NCBI RefSeq assembly: GCF_003725335.1
Contig: NZ_QIBY01000016.1
Span: forward strand, 1 to 52,184
Direction: 5' to 3'
DNA: 52,184 nucleotides
Origin: Parvibacter caecicola
Lineage (GTDB): Bacteria > Actinomycetota > Coriobacteriia > Coriobacteriales > Eggerthellaceae
Part shown: positions 16,241 to 25,385 of the stretch, piece by piece
Position numbering within the stretch: the stretch's first letter is position 1
How the letters are laid out: each line of letters starts with the position of its first letter
The notes under the pieces: model-generated
What the model was told of the DNA's origin: nothing
Database searches by the model: none
What the model saw: the letters and a program-made list of their open reading frames with translations, nothing else
Position numbers and translations under genes: made by a program

Positions 16241-17146
16241 ATGCCCCAAATCACTTCCGCCCCTGCGGTTTCCCCCGCGCCTGAACTGTACCTGTACCAG
16301 CGCGAGGGCGCCTACATCCCCCGCATCGCCGCCGTTCACGACCTGTGCGGCTACGGCAAGTGCTCGCTGGGCGTGGCCATTCCGGTGCTGTCCGCCGCCG
16401 GCTGCGACGTGTGCCCGGTGCCCACCGGCCTGTTCAGCAGCCACACCGCCTTCCCCGGTTGGTACATGCACGACACCACCAGCATCCTCACGGAATACCT
16501 CAACGCCTGGAAGGGCATCGACGTGGACATCGACGCCATCTATTCCGGCTTCCTTGGCGCGCCCGAGCAGGTAGACATCATCCGCAGCCTGTACGAAACC
16601 TACCCCAACGCGCTGCGCATCGTAGACCCGGTGATGGCCGACCACGGCAAGGTGTACCCCACCTACACCCCCGAACTGTGCGAGGCCATGGCCCAGTTGG
16701 CCTGCGACGCCGACGTGCTTACCCCCAACCTCACCGAGGCCGCCATCATTCTGGGCGAAGAGTGGCAGGGCACCGATATTTCCGACGCCGAGGCCAACCG
16801 CATCATCCGCGCGCTCATCGGCCGCGGCGCCAAAACCGTGGTGCTGAAGGGCATCCAGCGGGAAGGCGAAACCCTCATCCGCAACTTCGTGGGCAGTGCT
16901 GAAAGCGAAACCGTGGAAGTGCACAACGAGTACCTTCCCTATATGCTGCACGGTACCGGTGACGTGTACGCCTCCTGCCTGCTGGCCGCCATCATGGCTG
17001 GTCGCTCCCTTAGCGAGGCGGTGGATTTCGCCGGCTCCTTCGTGCACGATGCCATGCTGGTATCCGCCGAGCAGCCGCATTTCCAGGAGCGCGGCGTGAG
17101 CTTCGAACCCCTGCTGGGGAAGGTGTGTGCTCTGCTGGAGGAGTAG
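16241..17146 (+). CDS. pdxY: Pyridoxamine/pyridoxal kinase
   Basis: 301 residues of the ribokinase-like PdxK/PdxY family. IAAVHDLCGYGKCSL is at the N-terminus (substrate pocket), DPVMADHGKVYP near 129, TPNLTEAAILLG-type near 165 and the catalytic HGTGDVYAS near 243 with its Asp. It phosphorylates pyridoxal or pyridoxamine to the 5'-phosphate form in the salvage of vitamin B6. AAGGAG lies nine bases before the ATG. It is divergent from the Ser/Thr kinase and followed by a palindromic repeat and a bidirectional terminator, so it is probably monocistronic. Confidence 0.92.
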   Translation: MPQITSAPAVSPAPELYLYQREGAYIPRIAAVHDLCGYGKCSLGVAIPVLSAAGCDVCPVPTGLFSSHTAFPGWYMHDTTSILTEYLNAWKGIDVDIDAIYSGFLGAPEQVDIIRSLYETYPNALRIVDPVMADHGKVYPTYTPELCEAMAQLACDADVLTPNLTEAAIILGEEWQGTDISDAEANRIIRALIGRGAKTVVLKGIQREGETLIRNFVGSAESETVEVHNEYLPYMLHGTGDVYASCLLAAIMAGRSLSEAVDFAGSFVHDAMLVSAEQPHFQERGVSFEPLLGKVCALLEE

Positions 17147-17177
17147 CTCCGTCGGCGAGCAACGTGAGGGTTGCTGC

Positions 17178-17206
17178 TTAGGGCAGAGATAGAATCTCTG
17201 CCCTAA
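17178..17206. repeat. GGCAGAGAT palindromic repeat
   Basis: A perfect palindrome with 13-base arms (TTAGGGCAGAGAT, aga, ATCTCTGCCCTAA), 30 bases after the pdxY stop. Same family as 3354-3441 and 49216-49394. Confidence 0.8.
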
Positions 17207-17256
17207 GAATTCCAGCCCGGAGGCGAGTGGGGCGGCGTTCGTTTTCTGCTGGAAAC

Positions 17257-17288
17257 AAAAACGCCCGGGCCGAAAGGCTCGGGCGTTT
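17257..17288. terminator. Bidirectional terminator between pdxY and the small membrane gene
   Basis: AAACGCCCG..GCC, a GAAA tetraloop and GGC..CGGGCGTTT, with A and T tracts on the two sides. It serves the two convergent genes. Confidence 0.85.
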
Positions 17289-17374
17289 CTCGTGCGGGGG
17301 GGGGTGGTGCGTCGGCCGAAGCTCCGTCGGGCGCGGCGGGGTCTGACGGCCTGGCCGCCGAGGCGCCGAACACG

Positions 17375-17578
17375 CTACTTCTGCTCTTCCTCTTCCTCGT
17401 CGTCATCGTCGAACAGCGACCAGTCGTCGGCCGTCTTCTCGTGGTTCTTGTACACCTTGCGAGTGCGGCGCTCCATGATTACGCAGGCAATCACGCTGAT
17501 CACCAGCCCGGCGCCAATCAGCACGCCGATGCCGGCAAACGACTCGAAAAGAAAGTGGTAAAGCGCCTCGAAATCCAT
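17375..17578 (-). CDS. Small single-span membrane protein with acidic tail
   Basis: 67 residues from ATG 17578 (GAGGA upstream). One membrane helix (IGVLIGAGLVISVIACVIM) is followed by a basic stretch (ERRTRKVYKNHEK) and a C-terminus rich in Asp/Glu (FDDDDEEEEEQK). No family is recognised. It is divergent from the hybrid histidine kinase. Confidence 0.7.
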   Translation of the reverse strand: MDFEALYHFLFESFAGIGVLIGAGLVISVIACVIMERRTRKVYKNHEKTADDWSLFDDDDEEEEEQK

Positions 17579-17726
17579 ATATACATCCTCGTTACAGTGA
17601 ATCTGGGGGTTCATTCGCCTGTGGCAAAATCACAATCGCCAATTTTACACGATTGGGATTTGAATACCAACGCGCCGTTCGCGGTTGCCCAAATCTCCAC
17701 GATGGATAGAAAAGCGCAGGCAATTG

Positions 17727-20700
17727 ATGGCCCCAGAGCGCCAAAACACAAGGCGGGAAGGAGTTCCCCATTCCAAAATAATCGTCGCCGTTGTGGTGGT
17801 GGCGGTTGCTGTTTTGGTGGGCGTCATGCTGTCGGTGGCCAGTTACCTGAACCGGTGGCTGCAAAGCACCGGCGAAGATGAGGCGCTGGCCTTCACCGAG
17901 CAAGCGGCGCAGTCGGTGGGGGAGCGGGCGCTGCTCATCCAGTCGGCAATCGGGGCCTTCGCCGTTGAGGACGACAGCCCATCTCGTATTCAGCCGGCGC
18001 TTTTGGCGCTGAAGAACTCGATGGGCTTCAGCGGCGTGGCTTTCGCCGGCGAAGACGGCAACGGCGTTACGGCCGAGGGCAAGCCGTTCAAGCCTTCCGA
18101 TTTCCCCCAGGACATCTCCCTGAGCCAGGGGGAGATGGGCTATTCGGCGGCGTTTTTGAGCGCTAGTGGTCAGTATTCTCGCATTGCCCAAAAGCCGCTA
18201 TTTTTGGATGGGCGGAAAATCGGCACACTGTACGTGGAGATACCCCTTTCGATGGTGGCTAGCGATTCCATCGGCTCATTCCGCCAGCACCTGGGGGCGT
18301 TTTTGTTCGATTCCGCCACGGGTGAAGTGCTGCTGGTTTCGTCGGAAATGGCCAACTTCCCCGTTGCTGGCACGTCCGCTTACCAGTTTGTGGGCGATTC
18401 CATGGATCGCTGGCAGCGCGGAGCCAGTGGCGCCCCGGCGCTGTTGGGGTCCGACCGCCTCACCTCCACAGTGGGGGAAGCGGAAAACCTGCTGCGGCGC
18501 GATCAGTCGGTGATCGTGGTGGGGCTGGTGGGCGACAGCGAATGCTACATCTGTCTGGCCCCCACCGGCCGCGGCTCCTGGTGCGTGGGCAACGTGCTGA
18601 CGGTGGACTCGGTGCGGGCCGACGCCTCCATGGTTTCCGCAGCGCTGGACGTCGCCATGGGGTTTTCGGCGGTGTGCCTGGTCATCGCAATTGCGGTGGC
18701 GCTGCTGTTGTACTACCGCCAGCTGCGCGCCCAGCAGAGCGAGATGAAAGCACGGCTGTACAGCGCGTTTTCCGATCTCATGGAGTTCGGCGTTTCCCTC
18801 TATTCCCCTAGTGACGGCAGGCTGACCACCATCGTGGCGAAAAACAAGCGCATTTTCGGCCATACATTGGAAGAGCTGCTGGCAACGCCGGCGTTAGAGG
18901 AGCAGTTGAAGGTGTCGGTGCAGGGACGCGTGCTGCTGGAGCGCCTGCGGCGCGGCGCGGTGCGCGAAACCATGCGCGGACAGTTTTCGCTGGTGTCGAC
19001 GCTGACAGGGCGTAAGCGCTTTGTGGATTACTCAGTGAAGCCGCTGCGCTACGAGGGTAAGGACCAAATTCTGGTGGTGCTGCGGGACGATACCGAAACG
19101 GTGACCATGGAGCTATCCATGAAGGAGGCCATGAGGTCCGCCGAGGCGGCCAATCAGGCAAAATCGGCATTCCTTTCCCAAATGAGCCATGAAATCCGCA
19201 CCCCTATGAACGTGATTATCGGCAAGCTTCATCTGGCACGGCACCACGTGAACGACACGGCACGCATCGAGACCGATTTGGAGGATATCGAGCGGGCGTC
19301 GAATCACTTGTTGGAGCTGATCAACGAAGTGCTGGACATTTCGAAAATCGAAAGCGGCAAGGTGAACTTCATCGACGCCCCGCTCAGCTTGGGCGAGTTG
19401 GTGCGATCTATCGACGATTTAATCGAGCCCCAATGTGCCCACAAGCGGCAGCACTATTGCAGCCAGGCCTCTGAGGTGGGTGACGTTATGCTGATTGGTG
19501 ACGAAACGCGGTTGCGGCAGCTGCTGGTGAACCTGCTGACGAACGCAGTGAAGTATACGCCAGAGGGTGGGAACGTGAGTTTCGCCGTGGAAATGCGACC
19601 CTCGCGGGTGGAGGGGTACCAGACGCTGGTGTTTACTGTGGCTGACAACGGCATTGGCATGAGCCACGAGTATCTGGGGCACTTGTACGAGCCCTTTGCC
19701 ATGGAGGGGCGGTCGAGCGCCGAGGGCACGGGTTTGGGGCTTTCGATTGTGAAAAGCTTGGTGAACGCCATGGGCGGCAGCATCGAGGTGGAGTCGCAGC
19801 TGGGGCGCGGTACGAAGTTTACGGTGGTGCTGGACAAGCGGCTGGCTTGTGAAGTGCCTGACTGTGAGGCGTGGGCGGCCGTGCGGGCGGCGGCGCGCTA
19901 CACCGGCGTGGGGAAGGCGCCGGCCGCGGCTGCGGCTGTGGGGGCGGGGGCGGCCGCCGTGGCGCCTGCGCCTGAAGGGGCGGCCGCGGCTGCAGGGGCG
20001 GAGGGCGCGAACGCGGCTGCGACAGTGACCGACCTGCGCCCCGTGCCCGGACTAGCGGGGTTATCCGGCCAAAAACCCTCCCAAGAAGCCTCTCAGCCCT
20101 CGATTTCTGCCCCCGTGCCCGGACTAGCGGGCTTGTCCGGGCAGGAACCTTCCCGCAGGGCCCCGGAACCTCCCGGTTCGCGCCCCGTGCCCGGACAAGC
20201 GGGGTTATCCGGCCAGAAATCGGATTCCGCAGGGGAAATGGCCGCGCGGGACGACGCTCTGCCCGGACTAGCGGGGTTATCCGGCCAAGAGCCCTCCCCG
20301 GGGGCCGCCGAGAGCCCCGTTTCCGCACCCGGGCCCGGACTAGCGGGCTTGTCCGGGCAGGGCGCCGGTTCGGAAAGCGATGCCTCAGACCGGTCTGGGA
20401 GCGCCACCGACGCGCAGCCGGTCGGCCCCGACCTAAGGGGAGTGCGCGTTCTTTTGGCGGAGGACAACGAGCTGAACGCCGAGATCGCCACGGAAATCTT
20501 CGAAGAGGAAGGCATGGAGGTGTACTGGGCCCATGATGGCCAGGAGGCGGTGGATATGTTCGAGTCCTCCGAGCCGCTGTACTACGATGCGGTGCTGATG
20601 GACGTGCGCATGCCCCGCATGAACGGCTACGAGGCCACCCGTGCCATCCGTGCTTCAGCTCATGCCGATGCTGCCAACATCCCCATTCTGGCCATGTCAG

Positions 20701-20852
20701 CCAATGCGTTTTCCAGTGACGTGGCGGAATCGCGGCGCGCCGGCATGAACAATCACCTTTCTAAGCCCATTAATGTTCCCCAGGTGATGGCGGCCCTGGC
20801 GGAGGCTCTCGCCGCCGCCGGCAAGCCCTTCCCGCGCTTGCCCGCCAGCTAA
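17727..20852 (+). CDS. Hybrid sensor histidine kinase with C-terminal receiver
   Basis: 1041 residues from ATG 17727. Membrane helix 1 is at about 15-40, an extracytoplasmic sensing region at about 41-310 and helix 2 at about 311-335. A PAS-like region (345-455) follows, then HisKA with SHEIRTPMN (His about 490) and HATPase_c with NLLTNAVKYT, DNGIGMS and GTGLGLSIV. A 190-residue Ala/Pro/Gly linker leads to a receiver domain (LLAEDNELNAEIA, VLMDVRMPRMNGYEATRAI, KPI) near the end. It should autophosphorylate and pass the phosphate to its own receiver Asp; no HPt domain is seen. The linker carries five copies of PGLAGLSGQ every 24 residues, encoded by a 28-base palindrome (see repeat). The signal and output are unknown. 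Confidence 0.9.
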   Translation: MAPERQNTRREGVPHSKIIVAVVVVAVAVLVGVMLSVASYLNRWLQSTGEDEALAFTEQAAQSVGERALLIQSAIGAFAVEDDSPSRIQPALLALKNSMGFSGVAFAGEDGNGVTAEGKPFKPSDFPQDISLSQGEMGYSAAFLSASGQYSRIAQKPLFLDGRKIGTLYVEIPLSMVASDSIGSFRQHLGAFLFDSATGEVLLVSSEMANFPVAGTSAYQFVGDSMDRWQRGASGAPALLGSDRLTSTVGEAENLLRRDQSVIVVGLVGDSECYICLAPTGRGSWCVGNVLTVDSVRADASMVSAALDVAMGFSAVCLVIAIAVALLLYYRQLRAQQSEMKARLYSAFSDLMEFGVSLYSPSDGRLTTIVAKNKRIFGHTLEELLATPALEEQLKVSVQGRVLLERLRRGAVRETMRGQFSLVSTLTGRKRFVDYSVKPLRYEGKDQILVVLRDDTETVTMELSMKEAMRSAEAANQAKSAFLSQMSHEIRTPMNVIIGKLHLARHHVNDTARIETDLEDIERASNHLLELINEVLDISKIESGKVNFIDAPLSLGELVRSIDDLIEPQCAHKRQHYCSQASEVGDVMLIGDETRLRQLLVNLLTNAVKYTPEGGNVSFAVEMRPSRVEGYQTLVFTVADNGIGMSHEYLGHLYEPFAMEGRSSAEGTGLGLSIVKSLVNAMGGSIEVESQLGRGTKFTVVLDKRLACEVPDCEAWAAVRAAARYTGVGKAPAAAAAVGAGAAAVAPAPEGAAAAAGAEGANAAATVTDLRPVPGLAGLSGQKPSQEASQPSISAPVPGLAGLSGQEPSRRAPEPPGSRPVPGQAGLSGQKSDSAGEMAARDDALPGLAGLSGQEPSPGAAESPVSAPGPGLAGLSGQGAGSESDASDRSGSATDAQPVGPDLRGVRVLLAEDNELNAEIATEIFEEEGMEVYWAHDGQEAVDMFESSEPLYYDAVLMDVRMPRMNGYEATRAIRASAHADAANIPILAMSANAFSSDVAESRRAGMNNHLSKPINVPQVMAALAEALAAAGKPFPRLPAS
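20044..20359 (+). repeat. Five in-frame 28-base palindromes at an exact 72-base period
   Basis: Copies begin at 20044, 20116, 20188, 20260 and 20332. Copies 2 and 5 pair TGCCCGGAC-type with GTCCGGGCA; copies 1, 3 and 4 end in TTATCCGGCCA. The 44-base spacers are strongly diverged. They encode PGLAGLSGQ plus 15 variable residues. Confidence 0.92.
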
Positions 20853-20978
20853 GGGCGTACACCTGCGGCGATACGGGCGCCGGGGAGGGGCAAATCCGTT
20901 TCTCTCGCGCCAGAACGGGTATACTGTTCGGTTACTACACTTATATAGGTTCTGTTCGTTGGCAAAAAAGGAGCCCCC

Positions 20979-22271
20979 ATGCTGGACATCAAATTCGTGC
21001 GTGAAAACCAAGAGGCGGTGGCTGAGGCCATGCGCAACCGCAACGCGACGTGGGACGGCTCGGCCTTTGCCGAATTGGACGAAGAGCGCCGCCGCGCCAT
21101 CCAGGAGGAAGAGGCGCTGCAGGCCGAGCGCAACGCGGCTTCGAAGGAAATCGGCCGCATGATGGGGCAGGGGCTGAAGGAAGATGCCGAAGCGGTGAAG
21201 GAGCGGGTGCGCGCCATCAACGACGAGCTGGCCGAGGTGAGCCGCCGCCGTGAAGTGGCCGACAACGCCCTGCGCGACATGCTGCTGGCCACCCCCAACA
21301 TGCCCGACGCCGCCACCCCCGTGGGCAAAGACGAGAACGACAACCCGGAGGTGCGCCGCTGGGGCACCCCACGCGACTTTGCCGCCGAGGGCATCGAGGC
21401 CAAGGCCCACTGGGATCTGGGTCCCGAACTGGACATCATCGATTTCGAGCGCGGCGTGAAGTTGGCCGAAAGCCGCTTCTACGTGCTGGGGGGCCTGGGC
21501 GCCCGCCTGGAGCGCGCGCTCATCAACTTCATGCTGGACCAGCACACCAGCCGCGGCTACAAAGAGTGGTGGGTGCCCGCCATAGCCAACGCCACCACCC
21601 TCACTGGCACTGCCCAGCTGCCGAAGTTCGAGGAAGACCTGTTCAAAACCACCGGCGGCCTGTACCTCATCCCCACCGCCGAAGTGCAGCTGACCAACCT
21701 GCACGCCCAGGAAACCCTGGACGTCAGCCAGCTGCCGCTGAACTACACCGCCTTCACCCCCTGCTTCCGTGAGGAGGCCGGCAGCGCCGGGCGCGACACT
21801 CGCGGCATCATCCGCGTGCACCAGTTCTCCAAGGTGGAAATGGTGAAGTACGCCACCCCCGAAACCGGCTTCGATGAGCTGGAGAAGATGGTGGCCGACG
21901 CCGAGAACATCCTGCAGAAGCTGGAGCTGCCCTACCGCGTGATCAGCCTGTGCACCGGCGACATCGGGTTCTCATCTGCGAAAACCTACGACCTTGAGGT
22001 GTGGCTGCCCTGCTACAACGGCTATAAGGAGATTTCCTCTTGCAGCTGCTGCACCGATTTCCAGGCGCGCCGTGCGGGCATCCGCTACAAGGACCCCGAG
22101 AACTTCAAGGGCTCCCGTTACGTGTACACCCTGAACGGCTCGGGCTTGGCAGTGGGCCGCACCATGGCCGCCATTTTGGAGAATTACCAGCAGGCGGACG
22201 GCTCGGTGAAAGTGCCCGACGCGCTGGTGCCCTACATGGGCGGCGTGACCGTGATTGGCCCCGAGGCCTAA
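20979..22271 (+). CDS. serS: Seryl-tRNA synthetase
   Basis: 430 residues, full length. The N-terminal tRNA-binding coiled coil is at about 25-105, followed by the class II catalytic core with motif 2 (FREEAGSAGRDTRGIIRVHQF) and motif 3 (LNGSGLAVGRTMAAILEN). It charges tRNA-Ser. AAGGAG is seven bases upstream of ATG 20979. The 126-base leader has a TATACT hexamer at 20930 but no T-box features, so amino-acid-responsive attenuation is not supported. Confidence 0.97.
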   Translation: MLDIKFVRENQEAVAEAMRNRNATWDGSAFAELDEERRRAIQEEEALQAERNAASKEIGRMMGQGLKEDAEAVKERVRAINDELAEVSRRREVADNALRDMLLATPNMPDAATPVGKDENDNPEVRRWGTPRDFAAEGIEAKAHWDLGPELDIIDFERGVKLAESRFYVLGGLGARLERALINFMLDQHTSRGYKEWWVPAIANATTLTGTAQLPKFEEDLFKTTGGLYLIPTAEVQLTNLHAQETLDVSQLPLNYTAFTPCFREEAGSAGRDTRGIIRVHQFSKVEMVKYATPETGFDELEKMVADAENILQKLELPYRVISLCTGDIGFSSAKTYDLEVWLPCYNGYKEISSCSCCTDFQARRAGIRYKDPENFKGSRYVYTLNGSGLAVGRTMAAILENYQQADGSVKVPDALVPYMGGVTVIGPEA

Positions 22272-22331
22272 AGCAGGCAAACGGCGAAGAGGGCGCACGT
22301 TGGTTGCGCTGGGCTTCTGCTGAAGGCGAAC

Positions 22332-24008
22332 ATGGCTCCCACCAGGCGAAAGAAACCGAAGAGAGAACCGCAGCGTCCCTCTGTTGCAAAGAGGGGCCGC
22401 GCTGCTGCGCCCGCAGCCGAGCCCACTGCGGCGGCCCAAGGGGCCGCGGACGAGCAGGTGGCCACGGGCGCGCGGCAGAGTGCGGGCGCCCGCGGGGCTG
22501 GCGTTGTTCGGCGCGCTGCGGCTGGCGTGGGGCCGGCAAGCGGCACGCATACTCCGGCGGATGCTGCGGCGTATGAGGATTTTTCAGCTGTAGACCTGGC
22601 CGAAGGGGCCCTGTACAGCGGCTCGCCCCTTTCGGCCGAGGATTTTTCCCAACAGGAAGACCGCCTGGATGAGGGCGATTCGCCCCGGCTTGCTGCTGCG
22701 CGTAAACGGCGGGCAGCGGGCGCGGCCGCCGGGGCCCAGGCGCCCGATGGTGCTGGCGCTGCCGATGAGCTGCCGGGCGCCGGGCGCGGGGCCGAGGGCC
22801 GGTCGGGCGAAGGTTCGCGGCGGGCTCGCGCGGCCGATAGCCTGCTTCCCCAAAATGCGGTTTCTGCCGTAATGGGCGCCGGCGTTGTGGTGGAAAGCCT
22901 CGCGCGCCACGGCGGCGATGCGGCGGCAGATTCCCCCAGCGCCCTTGCCGACGATGGGGCCGACGCGGTGGAGGAGTCATCGCTTGAGACGGTGTCTTCC
23001 GCTGCCGGGCAGGACGTTTCTCGCGGTGGCGAGAAGGCGTCGGCCATTGCTGACGGCGAGGAAGCCTCAGGTAAGGGCAGTGGCCGCGGTCGCCGGGCAG
23101 CGAACGCATCGGGTGCTGCCGGTTCAGCGCCCGAAGGGGAAGGGGAGGCTGCCGCGTATGGCGATACCCCCGCCGCCGCGGGCCCGGCGGAGGTTTCCGA
23201 CGAGGAGCGCGCCGTCTTCTATTCCGCCGTTCCCAAGCAGCGGGAGCAGGAGGCTGAGGGCAAAGGGCGCCCGAAGCGCAAGGGCAAGGTGGCTGTCGCC
23301 AAGGGCAAGGTAGCCGGCAATCTGCGCATTGCCGGGGCCGTGAACGCGGCGGGCCAGAAGGCCAAAGACGCTGCGCAGGCCGCCCGTGGCCGCAAGGTGT
23401 CGGTGGGACTGGTGGTGAAGATTGCGCTGGCGGCGGTGCTGGTGGCGGTGGTTGCCGTTGGAGTAAGCTCGATGATTGCCTTTAACCACGTGCGCGACAG
23501 CGGCAATGATGCTCAGGACATTCAGGGCACCTGGTACCTAAATGGCACCAACGTGGCTGTGCAGATTACGCCTGATGAAATTGTGCTCACTGGTGACGTG
23601 GCCTATGATTATCAGTTGGACGCCACCAACAAAACCATCCAGCTGGAATTTGGCAATTTGAAGGGCGGCGGCAGCTATCTATTTTCGCTGAACCGTCAGC
23701 AGCTGATGATTGTGGATGGGCAAGACCATGCCACCGAAACGCTGCTGGAGGATTTCTGGTGGACTATCCAGGCGCTGTTGGCCCAGGCCAGGGGAGAGGA
23801 GTACCCCTTGCCCACTATGGAGAACGCCACGTATCTGAATCGGGCGCCGGCTCCGGGCGGCGCGATGACCGATGCCACTGCCGATGCTTCGGGGAAGGGG
23901 CTGCTCTCCTCGGGCGCCGATGGCGACGCGGCCGGAAGCGGCGACGCAGACGGAAGCGGCGATGCAGCTGACAACGGCGATGCTCAAAATGCCGATGAAA
24001 ACGGATAA
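22332..24008 (+). CDS. Membrane-anchored protein with disordered cytosolic part and lipocalin-like outer domain
   Basis: 558 residues. About 350 N-terminal residues are Ala/Gly/Glu/Arg-rich and probably disordered. A basic stretch and one membrane helix (VGLVVKIALAAVLVAVVAVGVSSMI) come at about 355-385, then a compact domain starting IQGTWYLNGTNVAVQITPDE, resembling the GTW-type lipocalin-like fold also seen in the lipoprotein at 12074-12880. The tail is an acidic Gly/Asp/Ala repeat. No catalytic site is seen. The gene follows serS by 60 bases and may be co-transcribed. Its function is unknown. Confidence 0.75.
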   Translation: MAPTRRKKPKREPQRPSVAKRGRAAAPAAEPTAAAQGAADEQVATGARQSAGARGAGVVRRAAAGVGPASGTHTPADAAAYEDFSAVDLAEGALYSGSPLSAEDFSQQEDRLDEGDSPRLAAARKRRAAGAAAGAQAPDGAGAADELPGAGRGAEGRSGEGSRRARAADSLLPQNAVSAVMGAGVVVESLARHGGDAAADSPSALADDGADAVEESSLETVSSAAGQDVSRGGEKASAIADGEEASGKGSGRGRRAANASGAAGSAPEGEGEAAAYGDTPAAAGPAEVSDEERAVFYSAVPKQREQEAEGKGRPKRKGKVAVAKGKVAGNLRIAGAVNAAGQKAKDAAQAARGRKVSVGLVVKIALAAVLVAVVAVGVSSMIAFNHVRDSGNDAQDIQGTWYLNGTNVAVQITPDEIVLTGDVAYDYQLDATNKTIQLEFGNLKGGGSYLFSLNRQQLMIVDGQDHATETLLEDFWWTIQALLAQARGEEYPLPTMENATYLNRAPAPGGAMTDATADASGKGLLSSGADGDAAGSGDADGSGDAADNGDAQNADENG

Positions 24009-24432
24009 CCCGCCCTTCCTTTTTGTTGAGAAGGTGCAGTTTGGCGCTGGACGCATGACGGTGCTGGTGCGGATGGCCTCGCAAGCTGCGGAAACTACAC
24101 CCCAGCAAGTGCGGCTGCTTCTGGAGCGCTATCCCGACCTGCCCCATCACGCCTGCGTAAACGACGAAGGCCCCACCTTCGCCGCCGTGATGGATCACAC
24201 CAGCACGGCCCACCTGCTCGAGCACCTCATCATCAGCCAGCAGCTGCGCCTCTCGCCCGCTGCTCCAGCATTTTCCGCTTCAGCGCCTGTTCCCCTCTAT
24301 TTTCGTGGGGCCACCACATGGGTGAGCCGCGCCGAGGGGCGCGCCCGCATCGAGGTGGACTTCGCCGATGACCTCATCGCCCTCGAAGCGCTTCACAACG
24401 CCCTGGCTGATCTGTCCTGCCTCGCACCGTAG
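23995..24432 (+). CDS. Protein resembling the cyanophycin synthetase N-terminal domain
   Basis: About 145 residues. Several ATGs (23980, 23989, 23995) are in frame; I choose 23995 (MKTDNPPFLFVEKVQFGAGR), which overlaps the upstream gene by 14 bases. The pattern LLERYPDLPHHACVNDEGPT and then HLLEHLIISQQ resembles the small N-terminal domain of cyanophycin synthetase (PxxxxHxC..GxxF..DTSxxHLLEHLxxxLQ). The ATP-grasp and Mur-ligase domains are absent, so it cannot be a synthetase. A stand-alone module of this type has no known role. The overlap suggests co-translation with the membrane protein before it. Confidence 0.6.
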   Translation: MKTDNPPFLFVEKVQFGAGRMTVLVRMASQAAETTPQQVRLLLERYPDLPHHACVNDEGPTFAAVMDHTSTAHLLEHLIISQQLRLSPAAPAFSASAPVPLYFRGATTWVSRAEGRARIEVDFADDLIALEALHNALADLSCLAP

Positions 24433-24565
24433 GCATCGTGGCCTCCACCTCATTCTGAGTATGCGGTTTTTGTCGCATGCGGCGGTTCTTTTTCCGGAAA
24501 TGCTCCGTACTCCCAACGTTTCGTAAACTTATTAAACCAGTGGGGCCAGTGCGGGGTCACTTGTC

Positions 24566-24571
24566 TATAAT
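24566..24571 (+). promoter_or_regulatory. -10 element upstream of the YtxH-type gene
   Basis: A consensus TATAAT 35 bases before ATG 24606, preceded by TTGTC. No matching -35 hexamer at 17 bases. Confidence 0.4.
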
Positions 24572-24605
24572 GGTGGGACGGTAATTTCGAAATTAGGAGG
24601 CAGCT

Positions 24606-25202
24606 ATGGCCAACAAATTTACAGTTTTCGTTTTGGGCGGTCTGGCCGGCGCGATTGGCGCCCTGCTTTTAGCCCCCAGGAGAGGCGCGGAAACTCGCCA
24701 GATGGTAGCCGAGAAGGCTGGCGACGTGTTCAACGGCGCGCAGCAGTGGGGCAACGAGGCCGGCGCCCAGGCCCAGGAAGCTTTCAAGCAGGCTACCGAG
24801 AAGGGCCAGGAAGTGGTAGACGCCATTTCCGCCAAGACCCATGAGGTGGCTCAGGCTGCGGCAACCGGCGCCCAGAGCGCTGTGGATGCCGCCCAGGCCA
24901 AGGTGCAGGAGGCCGCCGCGGTGGTGCGCCCCGCCTTCACCGAGAAGAATGACGACCTGCGCGACAAGATCGAGGCCGCCCGTGCCCGCATCGCCGCTCA
25001 GGTGCAGAAGAACGCCGAGGAATCCGCCGCCGCTATGAGCGCCGAGATTCCCGCTGCGGCTGACAAGGCCGAAAGCGCTGTGGATGCCGCCGCCGATAAG
25101 GCCAGCGATGTGGCCGAGGCCGCTGCCGACAAGGCCGTTTCTGCCATCGACACCGCCGCCGACGCCGCCAAGCAGGCTGCCGATAACGTGGCCCACAGCT
25201 AA
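24606..25202 (+). CDS. YtxH-type amphipathic-helix protein
   Basis: 198 residues. The N-terminal helix FVLGGLAGAIGALLLAPRRG followed by ETR is the YtxH (GvpP-like, Pfam PF12732) signature: a glycine-zipper membrane helix ending in LLAPxxGxETR. The remaining 160 residues are Ala/Asp/Lys-rich heptad-like repeats (ADKA, AADKAVSAIDTAADAAKQAADN) forming amphipathic helices like those of LEA or apolipoprotein-type stress proteins. TAGGAGG is seven bases upstream. It is followed by a good terminator. General-stress induction is common in this family but not shown here. Confidence 0.85.
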   Translation: MANKFTVFVLGGLAGAIGALLLAPRRGAETRQMVAEKAGDVFNGAQQWGNEAGAQAQEAFKQATEKGQEVVDAISAKTHEVAQAAATGAQSAVDAAQAKVQEAAAVVRPAFTEKNDDLRDKIEAARARIAAQVQKNAEESAAAMSAEIPAAADKAESAVDAAADKASDVAEAAADKAVSAIDTAADAAKQAADNVAHS

Positions 25203-25325
25203 GCTGCAGGCTTCAAAAGCCGGTGCCCTGGCCCACATGCCGGGTGCTCGCTCGGCAAAGCCTGGCATCAGCTCGGCATCGCAGTGCATGGCGCCAGCAC
25301 CGCAGGTTCCGCAAGTGCGAACCCC

Positions 25326-25354
25326 AAGGCCGCCCCTCGCTGGGCGGCCTTTTT
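25326..25354 (+). terminator. Intrinsic terminator after the YtxH-type gene
   Basis: AAGGCCGCCC (25326-25335) pairs with GGGCGGCCTT (25342-25351) and is followed by T residues. Confidence 0.85.
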
Positions 25355-25385
25355 CGTGCCGCCTCGCCTCTTTTGTGGCGGCGTT

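Noticed and set aside
20044-20359. CRISPR array
   Set aside because: The repeats are in frame inside a histidine kinase, spacers are diverged tandem-repeat copies rather than unrelated sequences, and no cas gene is present.
20853-20978. T-box or other riboswitch upstream of serS
   Set aside because: The 126-base leader lacks a T-box bulge sequence and an antiterminator/terminator pair.
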